DNA from: Oscillospiraceae bacterium
GTDB taxonomy: Bacteria; Bacillota; Clostridia; Oscillospirales; Ruminococcaceae
Assembly (NCBI GenBank): GCA_016296505.1
Contig: JAEDJD010000019.1
Coordinates: 1 to 39,854 of the forward strand
Length of the DNA: 39,854 nt
Direction of reading: 5' to 3'
Shown: positions 8,258-16,648 of the stretch, one piece after another
Layout: each line of letters opens with the position of its first letter
Position numbering within the stretch: position 1 is the stretch's first letter
The notes under the pieces: generated by a model
Database searches by the model: none
Told to the model about the DNA's origin: nothing
Seen by the model: only the letters and a program-made list of their open reading frames with translations
Made by a program: the position numbers and the translations under genes

Positions 8258-9940
8258 TTATCCGTTGCTTGCTGCGTCATTTGCAGTCAGCATATTATTG
8301 AACGCGCTGATAAACGCTTTGATGGACGATGTAATAATATCCGTATCAATACCGACGCCCCAGAAGGATTGTCCAGTACCGCTGAGAATTTCAACGTAAG
8401 AGACAGCTTTCGAGGATGAACCACCCTCTAATGCGTGTTCTGTATACGTATTGATCGTATACTCAAGCCCAGTATAGGTGCGAACGGCGTTGCTGACTGC
8501 GTCCAGACGACCGTTTCCGGAATTCGTTACGGTCGTAGTTTCATGATGATACGCAATATCAACCGTCGCCTCAATGCCGTCGCGTTGTACAAAATGAATC
8601 GCTGTCAGATTCAGCGGAGATGTCAAATTCACATAATGCTCTTTGAAAATCAGATAGACCTCATCTGGCATCAGTTCCTTATGCTGATGGTCGGAAATAC
8701 CCTTGACCAGATATCCTACGTGTTCACGCATCTTGCGTGGGAGATTATAGCCGAATCTCGTTTCGAGAATATAGCCGATGCCGCCCTTGCCCGACTGACT
8801 GTTGATACGAATGACATCTGCTTCGTATTCTCTGCCGATATCCGCCGGATCAATCGGCAGATATGGAACCGTCCAATGTTCATCCCGATGCGTTTCCCGC
8901 CATTTCAAACCCTTGGCAATTGCGTCCTGATGTGAACCGCTGAATGCAGCAAATACGAGTTTTCCGCTGTATGGATGACGTTCGTTAACCTCCATATGCG
9001 TCAATCTATTGTAAAATTCCGTGAGCGAAGGAATATCGCTGAGATCCAGATTCGGCTCAACGCCCTGTGAGTACATATTCAGCGCAAGCGTAATAATATC
9101 GGCATTTCCGGTACGCTCTCCATTGCCGAACAGCGTACCCTCAACACGTTCTGCGCCTGCAAGCAAGCCCAGCTCCGTATCCGCGATGGCACATCCTCTA
9201 TCATTATGCGGATGCAGCGATACAATTATACTTTCCGGATATTTCAGATTTTCACACATATATTCAATCTGATTGGCGTAAATATGCGGCATCGAAAGCT
9301 GCACGGTGACCGGCAGATTGATGATAACCTTGTCATCTGGCGTCGGCTGCCAGACATCCAGCACCGCATTGCAGACCGCAAGTGCGAATTCCGGCTCGGT
9401 TCCGGTAAAGCTCTCCGGCGAATACTCAAAACGAAAATTCCCTTCGTATTTTTCACGATATTCCTTACAGAGCTTCGCGCCGGAAATGGCAATTTCCATA
9501 ATTTCCTCGCGGCTCTTGCAGAACACTTGCTCACGCTGTGCAACAGATGTGGAATTATATAGATGGACAATCGCCTGTTTGCAGCCGCGCAGTGCTTCAA
9601 AAGTCTTCTGGATAATATGCTCTCGCGACTGCGTCAGTACCTGAATCGTGACGTCGTCCGGAATCAGATTTTGCTCGATCAGTGTTCGGCAGAAATCATA
9701 TTCTGTTTCAGATGCAGCCGGAAAACCAATCTCGATTTCCTTAAATCCGATACGGACCAGCTCTGCAAAAAACTCAAGCTTCTCAACAAGACTCATCGGC
9801 GTCACAAGCGCCTGATTGCCGTCTCGAAGATCTACGCTGCACCACTGCGGCGCACGATCAATATAAGTCTTTTTCATCCAGTTACAGGATGTTTTCGGGG
9901 CTGGATAAAATTGTCTTTTATACTTATCTGCAGCATTCAT
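8258..9940 (-). CDS. leuA: 2-isopropylmalate synthase (LeuA type 2)
   Basis: A 560-residue enzyme condensing acetyl-CoA with 2-oxoisovalerate, the committed step to leucine. The N-terminal HMG-CoA-lyase-like TIM barrel has WCSVDLRDGNQALVTPM near residues 34-50 and the metal site HPHNDRGCAIADTELG. The C-terminal regulatory domain (about residues 430-550) ends in the repeat region containing TVTNSGNGRLDAVSNAVR. The long form starting with a '...KRQFYPAPKTSCNWMKK' leader is the LeuA2 subtype. ATG 9940 follows AAGGAG. It is the first gene of the operon and is preceded by a leader of about 160 nt. Confidence 0.96.
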   Translation of the reverse strand: MNAADKYKRQFYPAPKTSCNWMKKTYIDRAPQWCSVDLRDGNQALVTPMSLVEKLEFFAELVRIGFKEIEIGFPAASETEYDFCRTLIEQNLIPDDVTIQVLTQSREHIIQKTFEALRGCKQAIVHLYNSTSVAQREQVFCKSREEIMEIAISGAKLCKEYREKYEGNFRFEYSPESFTGTEPEFALAVCNAVLDVWQPTPDDKVIINLPVTVQLSMPHIYANQIEYMCENLKYPESIIVSLHPHNDRGCAIADTELGLLAGAERVEGTLFGNGERTGNADIITLALNMYSQGVEPNLDLSDIPSLTEFYNRLTHMEVNERHPYSGKLVFAAFSGSHQDAIAKGLKWRETHRDEHWTVPYLPIDPADIGREYEADVIRINSQSGKGGIGYILETRFGYNLPRKMREHVGYLVKGISDHQHKELMPDEVYLIFKEHYVNLTSPLNLTAIHFVQRDGIEATVDIAYHHETTTVTNSGNGRLDAVSNAVRTYTGLEYTINTYTEHALEGGSSSKAVSYVEILSGTGQSFWGVGIDTDIITSSIKAFISAFNNMLTANDAASNG

Positions 9941-10099
9941 ATTTTCGACTCCTTGATATGTTTGACCGGTATTCCATCCTTTTTTCTCGGAGCAATCAGG
10001 TCATATTCTCCAAAAGAAAGCAAGCCTCTCCCCGATATACGGAAAGAGGCGATACATTCTGATTCGCTGCAAAAGGGTGCTGCCCTTTCTCGCATTCAT
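9941..10099 (-). promoter_or_regulatory. leuA leader with hairpin (candidate attenuator)
   Basis: About 159 nt separate the predicted transcription start from leuA. An 11-bp stem at 10050-10024 (loop ATATA) is followed on the transcript by a U-rich stretch (UUGCUUUCUUUU), which could act as an intrinsic terminator. A smaller AAAGGG...CCCTTT hairpin lies at about 10085-10068. No T-box (the AGGGUGGNACCGCG element) is visible. An ORF of 32 codons begins at the predicted transcription start (MNARKGSTLLQRIR...) and runs through the hairpin, but it is not rich in Leu codons and has no ribosome binding site. Confidence 0.5.
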
Positions 10100-10105
10100 A
10101 TGAAA

Positions 10106-10134
10106 ATTATAACACAATTTCAGCGGAGTGTCAA
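10106..10134 (-). promoter_or_regulatory. Consensus SigA promoter of the leu operon
   Basis: On the minus strand a perfect TTGACA (10134-10129), a 17-bp spacer and a perfect TATAAT (10111-10106). The predicted start of transcription is near 10099. Confidence 0.92.
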
Positions 10135-10238
10135 GCCGTTTTCTACGCGATCAGCACAGAATCTCAGCGCATAAACGAAATTCGCAAGCTTCAGCCCGAC
10201 ATCTGGCTGCATATATGGGATTGTCTTACGTTTCCATG

Positions 10239-10285
10239 AAAAAGCCGCAGCATTTCTAACAACACGGTCAGAAACACTGCGGCGC
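10239..10285 (-). terminator. Terminator of the nrdG-nrdD-trxB operon
   Basis: On the minus strand the stem GCCGCAGTGTTTCT pairs with AGAAATGCTGCGGC and is followed by TTTTT, just past the trxB stop. Confidence 0.9.
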
Positions 10286-10298
10286 AATGCTTTTCAGA

Positions 10299-11216
10299 TT
10301 ATAAACGATCCAGATATCTGCACGCAGCAAGTGCTGCCGATGCACCGTCAGCCGTTGCGGTCACGACCTGCCGGATTGCTTTCGTGCGGCAGTCTCCGGC
10401 AACGAATACGCCATCCGTATCAGTTTGGCAGTTTTCATCCGCAATGATATAACCGGATGCGTCCAGTTTAGAAAGCGCTGCAAATGCTTCGTTTTCCGGC
10501 TGCTGTCCGATTGCGACAAATATTCCGGTTACGGCAAGCTCCATCGGTGTTTTCTCCGCGCCGCATAATATACGGATTCCATTCAGTTTGTTATCACCAA
10601 GCAGCGCGTCAACTACCGCATCACATATTACGGAAACATTTTCAAGCGTTTTGATTTTTTCCTGCAAAACCGGATCGCCGGTCAACGCAGGCAGATTCTG
10701 CACGATCGTGACTGATTTGCATATTTCCGAGAGAAATACCGCGTCCTGTAAAGCTGTATTGCCGCCGCCGATTACCGCAACATCCTGTCCGCGGAAAAAT
10801 GCGCCGTCACAAACCGCGCAATAGCATACGCCATGTCCGGTCAGTTCGGATTCTTTTGCAATACCGAGCGCCCGATGCTTTGAACCGGTCGCAAGGATGA
10901 CGGTTTTCGCTGCATAACTGCCGTATTCTCCCTGAAGTGAAAAGCCTTGCACTGTCTTTTCAATCGCAGAAATACTGTCCATCTCCAGCACAGCCCCGTG
11001 CGCTTCCGCTTGCTCCATCAGCTTTTCTGCAAATGCAGAGCCGCTGATTTCCATTGCAGTTGGATAATTTTCAAGCTTCGGAGAAAATGTAATCTGTCCG
11101 CCGAAATTTTCTTTCTCAATCACGACCACAGTTTTTCCGGCACGGCGTGCATAGAGCGCTGCTGTCAGTCCGGCAGGTCCGGCGCCGACAACCGCGATAT
11201 CATATGCATTCTTCAT
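10299..11216 (-). CDS. trxB: Thioredoxin-disulfide reductase
   Basis: A 305-residue FAD/NADPH flavoprotein that reduces thioredoxin-like proteins. The FAD site GAGPAGLTAALYARRAGK is at the N-terminus, the redox pair is in CYCAVCDGAFF, the NADPH site is GGGNTALQDA, and the second FAD motif is GVFVAGDCRTKAIRQVV. Its ATG lies 1 bp after the nrdD stop, so the two are translationally coupled. The placement next to an NrdD with a fused glutaredoxin-like domain suggests TrxB recycles that domain, an inference from context. Confidence 0.94.
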   Translation of the reverse strand: MKNAYDIAVVGAGPAGLTAALYARRAGKTVVVIEKENFGGQITFSPKLENYPTAMEISGSAFAEKLMEQAEAHGAVLEMDSISAIEKTVQGFSLQGEYGSYAAKTVILATGSKHRALGIAKESELTGHGVCYCAVCDGAFFRGQDVAVIGGGNTALQDAVFLSEICKSVTIVQNLPALTGDPVLQEKIKTLENVSVICDAVVDALLGDNKLNGIRILCGAEKTPMELAVTGIFVAIGQQPENEAFAALSKLDASGYIIADENCQTDTDGVFVAGDCRTKAIRQVVTATADGASAALAACRYLDRL

Positions 11217-11217
11217 C

Positions 11218-13602
11218 TTATTCTGCCTGCTTCACCACAGTTTCAGCAAATTTCCGGATATTTGAAACATTGACAATCTTCTCATAAGCGCCGTCGCTCA
11301 TCACAACAAGCGTCGGTGCCTGATGAATGTCGTAAGTCGCAGCCATTTCAGGTTCTTCATCCGCAATTATCTTCTTGTACGCAATTCCTGCGTCATTCAG
11401 AAAACGCTCTGCCATTTTACAGTTCGGGCAGGTTTTCGTTGCAAAGAGGAGAATTTCCTGTGCAGTCTCGCCAGACTTCACCGCGCCGACGGATTCCGGT
11501 ACGTTTACGGCACCCTTGCGCTTCAAAAAGCTGCGCTCAATTACATATTCCTTCCGATCCTGAAACTCCTGAGTTTTACCGTCGTTGAAGTTCTTGACCG
11601 GACGATAATAACCCGTGATACGGCTGTAAACCTCTGTTTCTGCGCCGCACTCCGGACAGTGATACTGCTCGCCGACAAGATAGCCGTGGTTGCGGCAGAC
11701 CGAATAGGTCGGAGACATCGTGTAATACGGCAGCTTGTAATTTTCTGCAATCTTACGGACAAGATTTGCGGCAGATTTCCAATCCGGCAGTTTTTCACCA
11801 AGGAACGCATGGAATACCGTACCAGATGTGTAGCGCGTCTGGAGATCGTCCTGAATATCCAATGCGGAGAAAATATCCTCGGAATAGCCGACCGGCAAAT
11901 GTGAGCTATTGGTATAATACGGCGTTCCGCCCTTTGCGGCTGCGGTAATGATATCCGGATATTTGGCGACATCATGCTTTGCCAAACGGTATGTTGTGGA
12001 CTCTGCCGGCGTCGCTTCCAGATTATAGAGATCACCGTACTGCTCCTGATAATCCATCAGTCGCTCACGCATATGATCGAGCACCTGCTTGGTAAACGTC
12101 TGCGTTTCGGGATGCGTCAGATCCTTGCGCAGCCATTTTGCATTGAGACCACTCTCGTTCATGCCAATCAAACCGATTGTCGAGAAATGGTTATCGAGCG
12201 TACCGAGATACCGTCTGGTATATGGATATAAGCCTTCCTTGAGCAGCTTGGTAATAATCGTGCGCTTGATTTTCAGGCTGCGTGCGGCAATGTCCATGAG
12301 CTTATCCAGACGGCGATAGAAGTCCTGCTCATCCTCTGCAAGATAGGCGATTCGCGGCATATTCAGCGTCACGACGCCGACAGAACCAGTGCTTTCGCCG
12401 CTTCCGAAGAATCCGCCACTCTTTTTGCGAAGTTCACGCAGATCAAGGCGCAGACGGCAGCACATACTCCGGATATCGCTCGGTTCCATATCACTATTGA
12501 TATAGTTAGAGAAGTATGGTGTACCATATTTTGCAGTCATTTCAAAAAGAAGCTTGTTGTTCTCGGACTCAGACCAATCAAAATCCTTGGTAATGGAATA
12601 GGTCGGAATCGGATACTGGAAGCCTCTGCCCTGTGCGTCGCCTTCGATCATGGTCTCAATAAACGCTTTATTGACCATGTCCATTTCTTTTTTGCAGTCC
12701 TTATATTTGAAGGGCATCTCCTTACCGCCGACAATACAGTTCAGCTCTGCAAGATCGTTCGGAACGGTCCAGTCAAGCGTGATATTGGAGAACGGTGCCT
12801 GCGTACCCCAGCGCGACGGCGTATTGACGCCAAATACAAAGGATTCAATGCATTTTTTGACCTGATCGTAGGAAAGATTATCCGCCTTGATAAACGGTGC
12901 CAGATAGGTATCGAACGAAGAAAACGCCTGCGCGCCTGCCCATTCATTCTGCATAATACCAAGGAAATTGACCATCTGATTGCAAAGGGTTGCAAGATGC
13001 TTTGCAGGCGCAGAAGTAATCTTGCCCTCAACGCCGCCAAGTCCTTCCTGTATGAGCTGCTTGAGCGACCAGCCTGCACAATATCCAGTCAGCATCGAAA
13101 GATCATGGATATGCATATCGCCGGAACGGTGTGCATTGGCAATTTCTTCGTCATAAATTTCAGAAAGCCAGTAGTTTGCCGTAATTGCACCGGAGTTATT
13201 CAGAATCAGACCGCCGACAGAATAGGTCACTGTTGAGTTTTCCTTTACGCGCCAGTCTGTGACCTTTACATAGCTGTCAACGGTATCCTTGTAATCCAAA
13301 ATCGTAGATTTCATATTGCGCAGCTTTTCGCGCTGCTTGCGGTAAAGAATATATGCCTTTGCGACATCGCTGTAGCCAGCCTCTCCGAGCACTTGTTCTA
13401 CGCTGTCCTGAATATCCTCAACTGCGATCATGTCATCCTTGATCTTGCTTTCAAAATCGGCGGTCACGCGCAATGCAAGAAAATCAATCACAGACGGATG
13501 ATAATTTCGATTCTGCGCGTCAAATGCCTTGTGGATTGCTTCTGCAATTTTAGTAATTTCAAATTCAACCACCTTGCCGTCACGTTTCTGTACCTGATAC
13601 AT
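11218..13602 (-). CDS. nrdD: Anaerobic ribonucleoside-triphosphate reductase with fused glutaredoxin-like domain
   Basis: A 794-residue class III ribonucleotide reductase making dNTPs without oxygen through a glycyl radical. An ATP-cone occupies residues 1-90 (MYQVQKRDGKVVEFE...). The catalytic barrel contains SMCCRLRLDLREL and VGVVTLNMPRIAYLAE. The zinc site is C-x2-H plus CPEC, and the glycyl radical loop is SRITGYYRP with Gly near 664. About 70 extra C-terminal residues (about 715-794) form a thioredoxin/glutaredoxin-like unit with CPNC at 725-728 and the cis-Pro segment QAPTLVV. Ordinary NrdD is about 700 residues, so this is a fusion. ATG 13602 follows AGGAGG; an upstream in-frame ATG at 13641 lacks a site. 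Middle gene of nrdG-nrdD-trxB. Confidence 0.95.
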   Translation of the reverse strand: MYQVQKRDGKVVEFEITKIAEAIHKAFDAQNRNYHPSVIDFLALRVTADFESKIKDDMIAVEDIQDSVEQVLGEAGYSDVAKAYILYRKQREKLRNMKSTILDYKDTVDSYVKVTDWRVKENSTVTYSVGGLILNNSGAITANYWLSEIYDEEIANAHRSGDMHIHDLSMLTGYCAGWSLKQLIQEGLGGVEGKITSAPAKHLATLCNQMVNFLGIMQNEWAGAQAFSSFDTYLAPFIKADNLSYDQVKKCIESFVFGVNTPSRWGTQAPFSNITLDWTVPNDLAELNCIVGGKEMPFKYKDCKKEMDMVNKAFIETMIEGDAQGRGFQYPIPTYSITKDFDWSESENNKLLFEMTAKYGTPYFSNYINSDMEPSDIRSMCCRLRLDLRELRKKSGGFFGSGESTGSVGVVTLNMPRIAYLAEDEQDFYRRLDKLMDIAARSLKIKRTIITKLLKEGLYPYTRRYLGTLDNHFSTIGLIGMNESGLNAKWLRKDLTHPETQTFTKQVLDHMRERLMDYQEQYGDLYNLEATPAESTTYRLAKHDVAKYPDIITAAAKGGTPYYTNSSHLPVGYSEDIFSALDIQDDLQTRYTSGTVFHAFLGEKLPDWKSAANLVRKIAENYKLPYYTMSPTYSVCRNHGYLVGEQYHCPECGAETEVYSRITGYYRPVKNFNDGKTQEFQDRKEYVIERSFLKRKGAVNVPESVGAVKSGETAQEILLFATKTCPNCKMAERFLNDAGIAYKKIIADEEPEMAATYDIHQAPTLVVMSDGAYEKIVNVSNIRKFAETVVKQAE

Positions 13603-13637
13603 TTGGAAACCTCCTATTGATAATTTATGCCGAGAAA

Positions 13638-14330
13638 TCAAATCCCGCGCAAAGCGGCATTCGGCACATCCCTGCGGACAATCTCAAGAAAACTCCGCAT
13701 CTCGGATGGTGTGCAGCCGGAAACTGAATTGTCAATCAGTCTGCCGGTATTCTGGAAATTCTGCAAAAAATATGCGTCCGCACCGCGAATCCATTTTCCG
13801 ATTGCGGAAAAATCCTCAGCGGTATGATATTGCTTTACAACTGTCGTGCGAAACTCATAGGGAATATTCCCCTGCCGCATGAGGTAACGGACGCTCTGAT
13901 GCACTGCCTCCACGTTCAGTCGCTCCGTGCCGCCGGTTACAGCGTATTTTTCTGGGCTATTCTTAATGTCCATTGCGACCATGCTGACGAGTCCGCTCTC
14001 GCAGATCTCACGGAGCTTTTCGGGCTGGGTACCGTTTGTGTCCAGCTTCACGGCATATCCCATTTCATGAATTGGCTGCAAAAATGAAATCAAATCCGGC
14101 TGGAGCAGCGGTTCGCCGCCGGTTACACATACGCCATCCAGCAAGCCAAAGCGTTTTTTCAGAAAGGCGTAGAGCGCATCCGCCGTTACCGTTTCCTCAA
14201 ACTCACCCGTAACCAGATCGGCATTATGACAGAACGGACATCGAAGATTACAGCCCCATGTGAAAATTATGCAGGCAGTTTTTCCTGGATAATCAAGCAA
14301 TGTGAGCTTTTGTAAGCCCGCAATTTTCAA
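13638..14330 (-). CDS. nrdG: Anaerobic ribonucleotide reductase activating protein
   Basis: A 230-residue radical SAM enzyme that installs the glycyl radical on NrdD. The cluster motif is C-x3-C-x2-C in IIFTWGCNLRCPFCHNAD (residues about 20-38), followed by the SAM-binding GGEPLLQPD. It starts at TTG 14330, with GGTGGAG 5 nt upstream; no ATG is nearby in frame. It is the first gene of the operon, 35 bp ahead of nrdD. The order nrdG before nrdD is less common than the reverse. Confidence 0.93.
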   Translation of the reverse strand: MKIAGLQKLTLLDYPGKTACIIFTWGCNLRCPFCHNADLVTGEFEETVTADALYAFLKKRFGLLDGVCVTGGEPLLQPDLISFLQPIHEMGYAVKLDTNGTQPEKLREICESGLVSMVAMDIKNSPEKYAVTGGTERLNVEAVHQSVRYLMRQGNIPYEFRTTVVKQYHTAEDFSAIGKWIRGADAYFLQNFQNTGRLIDNSVSGCTPSEMRSFLEIVRRDVPNAALRGI

Positions 14331-14416
14331 GTCTCCACCTCATTTTCGATTTTTGTTAATACATAAGTCCAATCAATCACATTCTGAATTTTGCAAATTG
14401 CGTGATCACAAGTCAA

Positions 14417-14432
14417 ACACAAGATATAGTGT
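14417..14432. promoter_or_regulatory. NrdR box
   Basis: ACACAAGATATAGTGT matches the 16-bp NrdR consensus ACACWATATATWGTGT at 15 of 16 positions. It lies about 85-100 bp upstream of nrdG and downstream of the -10. A much poorer second site may overlap the start of transcription near 14454-14469. Confidence 0.82.
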
Positions 14433-14472
14433 TTTTGATTGAAAACACCCACAACACCTCGTGCTAGTATCT

Positions 14473-14501
14473 ATTATATATGCTTTTTCATCTTTTGTCA
14501 A
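14473..14501 (-). promoter_or_regulatory. Consensus SigA promoter of nrdG-nrdD-trxB
   Basis: On the minus strand a perfect TTGACA (14501-14496), 17-bp spacer and perfect TATAAT (14478-14473). The start site would be near 14466, giving a leader of about 135 nt that contains the NrdR box. The remaining sequence up to 14660 is AT-rich with no gene seen. Confidence 0.9.
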
Positions 14502-14663
14502 TAGCATTCAAGAATTTTATAATCAGTAAACTTATTATGAGCTGAAAATCTGCGTAAATCATGCGATTATTTCTGGAATCCTCCGAAAACAAAAAAACTT
14601 CTTTCTATTTAAAAAAGCAATATTCTTAAATCTATTTTTAGATTTGGAATCTCCGCACGGCAC

Positions 14664-14692
14664 TTGACATTCTCACAAATATATGGTATAAT
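14664..14692 (+). promoter_or_regulatory. Consensus SigA promoter of the pheB-hom pair
   Basis: A perfect TTGACA (14664-14669), 17-bp spacer and perfect TATAAT (14687-14692). Confidence 0.92.
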
Positions 14693-14753
14693 GGTCATGT
14701 TACAAAAACAACTGTCCGTCTGAGACGGAAGGCGTCAGGAGGTATCGCATTCC

Positions 14754-15197
14754 ATGTCTGAATACGAAAAAAACTGGGTGGTCGTTGATCCCTCCGTTCT
14801 GCCCGAGGTCATTCTGAAAACATTGACTGTCAAACGAATGCTCGCAAACCGTGAGGAAAAAAGCTCATCGGCGGCTTGCCGGACAGTCGGGATCTCGCGC
14901 AGTGCATTTTATAAATACCGCGATTCCGTTTTCATCTATGAGGAACAGATGCGCAATCAGATTTTCACGATTTATCTCGTTCTGCATGATGAAGCAGGCG
15001 TTCTTTCCGGCGTTCTGCACGCGCTCTCAAACGCAAACGCCAATGTCCTGACATTGAATCAGAGTATTCCGGTAGACGGAGCCGCTGCGGTTACAATTAC
15101 CTTCCGCCTTCAGGATTCAGCGAATGTTTCTGCACTATGCAGTACGCTCGGCGAACGCAAGGGCGTTGTTGAAGTTCGGCTGCTCTCCGGAAGCTGA
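14754..15197 (+). CDS. ACT domain protein, PheB/UPF0735 family
   Basis: A 147-residue protein with an N-terminal helix-turn-helix-like part (residues about 15-60, with AACRTVGISRSAFYKYRD) and a C-terminal ACT domain (about 70-145, IYLVLHDEAGVLSGVLHALSNANANVLTLNQ). This matches UPF0735, often called PheB. ACT domains bind amino acids, and its place directly ahead of hom suggests it senses an aspartate-family or aromatic amino acid; a regulatory role is inference. AGGAGG lies 11 nt before ATG 14754. A 66-bp gap separates it from hom. Confidence 0.88.
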   Translation: MSEYEKNWVVVDPSVLPEVILKTLTVKRMLANREEKSSSAACRTVGISRSAFYKYRDSVFIYEEQMRNQIFTIYLVLHDEAGVLSGVLHALSNANANVLTLNQSIPVDGAAAVTITFRLQDSANVSALCSTLGERKGVVEVRLLSGS

Positions 15198-15263
15198 GAC
15201 GCAGATACCAACGAAAATATATGAAATGAGGTCAGAAGCTCCTGATACTGGAGCGAGAAGAAC

Positions 15264-16514
15264 ATGAAAAAATTTGCTGTTTTAGGATTTGGCACGGTCG
15301 GCTCCGGTGTTGTGGAGCTGTTTTACAAAAATCAAAAGAGAATTCTTGAAAAAGCAGGCGAAGCTTTTGAACTTGCGTATATCCTTGATCTTCGCGATTT
15401 TCCGAATTCTCCCTATGCCGATAAATTCACTAAGTCTATGGATGCAATCCTTTCCGATCCGGATATCGTTGTTGTTGCGGAATGCATGGGCGGCGTCGAA
15501 CCCGCGTTTACGTATCTGAAGCAGTGCCTCGAAAAAGGCATCAGCGTTGCAACATCCAATAAGGAACTGATTGCCCAAAAAGGTGCAGAACTGCTCGCAA
15601 TCGCAAAAGAACACGCCTGCAACTGCTTCTTTGAAGCAAGCGTCGGCGGCGCAATCCCGATTATCCGTCCACTGCACCGCTGCCTTGCCGCAAACGATAT
15701 CTCTGCTATTTACGGCATCCTCAACGGCACGACAAACTATATCCTCAACAAGATGCTGACGGATGGCATGACCTTTGCCGACGCGCTCGATAAAGCACAG
15801 AAGCACGGCTATGCCGAGCGTGAACCAAGCGCCGATGTCGATGGGCACGACGCCTGCCGTAAAATCTGTATTCTATCTTCGCTTGTATTTGGGCAGCACG
15901 TCTATCCGGAAAGCGTTTATACCAAAGGCATCCGAGAGATTTCCCTTGAAGACGCTGCCGCTGCCGATTCGCTCGACGGCGCTGTTAAGCTGATTGCCTT
16001 TGTCAAAAAGCTCGATGACGGCAGAATTCTGCCGGCGGTTATGCCGATGTATGTGCCGCATGAGAATATGATCTCTCGCGTAGACGGCGTATTCAACTGC
16101 GTCGAGGTTTGCGGCGACGCCATCGACCGCGCCTATTTCTGCGGCAGAGGCGCAGGTAAGTTCCCGACAGCAAGCGCAGTGATGGGTGATATCATTGAGG
16201 CTGTCAAGCACCAGAAAACCGTATTCTCACAGTCTTGGGTGGATGCAGGCACGCAGGATTTCATCGCCGGAATCGACGCTTTGAATTGTGGTATGCTGAT
16301 TCGCTTTGAGAACAATCACGACGCCGCTGCACTCAGCGAATTTGCTGCGAATTATCTTGCAAAGAATGGTCATGAAAATGAAGCAGTCCGCGCGACTAGC
16401 AATGCGTGTCTGATTTCAGCTTCGCTGACAAATGCAGAACGTACCGCCTTGCTTGACGCATTCGCGAATCAGAATATGCCGATTCTGCACTGGCTCCCTG
16501 CAATGGAAGCATAA
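15264..16514 (+). CDS. hom: Homoserine dehydrogenase
   Basis: A 416-residue NAD(P)-dependent enzyme reducing aspartate semialdehyde to homoserine, the branch to threonine and methionine. The nucleotide-binding GFGTVGSG is at residues 7-14. The substrate and metal region reads SNKELIAQKG, EASVGGAIPIIRPL and GILNGTTNYILNKM. A C-terminal segment of about 70 residues is in the position of the usual ACT-like regulatory domain. ATG 15264 follows GGAG by 10 nt. Second gene of a pair with the ACT protein; a strong terminator follows. Confidence 0.95.
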   Translation: MKKFAVLGFGTVGSGVVELFYKNQKRILEKAGEAFELAYILDLRDFPNSPYADKFTKSMDAILSDPDIVVVAECMGGVEPAFTYLKQCLEKGISVATSNKELIAQKGAELLAIAKEHACNCFFEASVGGAIPIIRPLHRCLAANDISAIYGILNGTTNYILNKMLTDGMTFADALDKAQKHGYAEREPSADVDGHDACRKICILSSLVFGQHVYPESVYTKGIREISLEDAAAADSLDGAVKLIAFVKKLDDGRILPAVMPMYVPHENMISRVDGVFNCVEVCGDAIDRAYFCGRGAGKFPTASAVMGDIIEAVKHQKTVFSQSWVDAGTQDFIAGIDALNCGMLIRFENNHDAAALSEFAANYLAKNGHENEAVRATSNACLISASLTNAERTALLDAFANQNMPILHWLPAMEA

Positions 16515-16530
16515 TATATGCTATAAATCT

Positions 16531-16569
16531 GAAAACGCAAAGCCCGATATATGGGTTTTGCGTTTTTTT
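16531..16569 (+). terminator. Terminator of the pheB-hom pair
   Basis: AACGCAAAGCCC pairs with GGGTTTTGCGTT around a 7-nt loop and is followed by a run of T. Confidence 0.92.
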
Positions 16570-16596
16570 GATGAGAAGCTGAGTAATAACATGGTC

Positions 16597-16632
16597 AAAA
16601 AATCCCGCACAGTCTCCTGTACGGGATTTTTC
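16597..16632. terminator. Bidirectional terminator
   Basis: AAAAATCCCGCACAG and CTGTACGGGATTTTT form a stem with flanking A and T runs, so it can stop transcription from both sides. It sits 17 bp past the end of the SpoIID-like gene. Confidence 0.88.
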
Positions 16633-16648
16633 ACATTCATAACGCGGA

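Noticed and set aside
9941..10105. T-box riboswitch before leuA
   Set aside because: No AGGGUGGNACCGCG element or specifier stem could be found on the minus strand.
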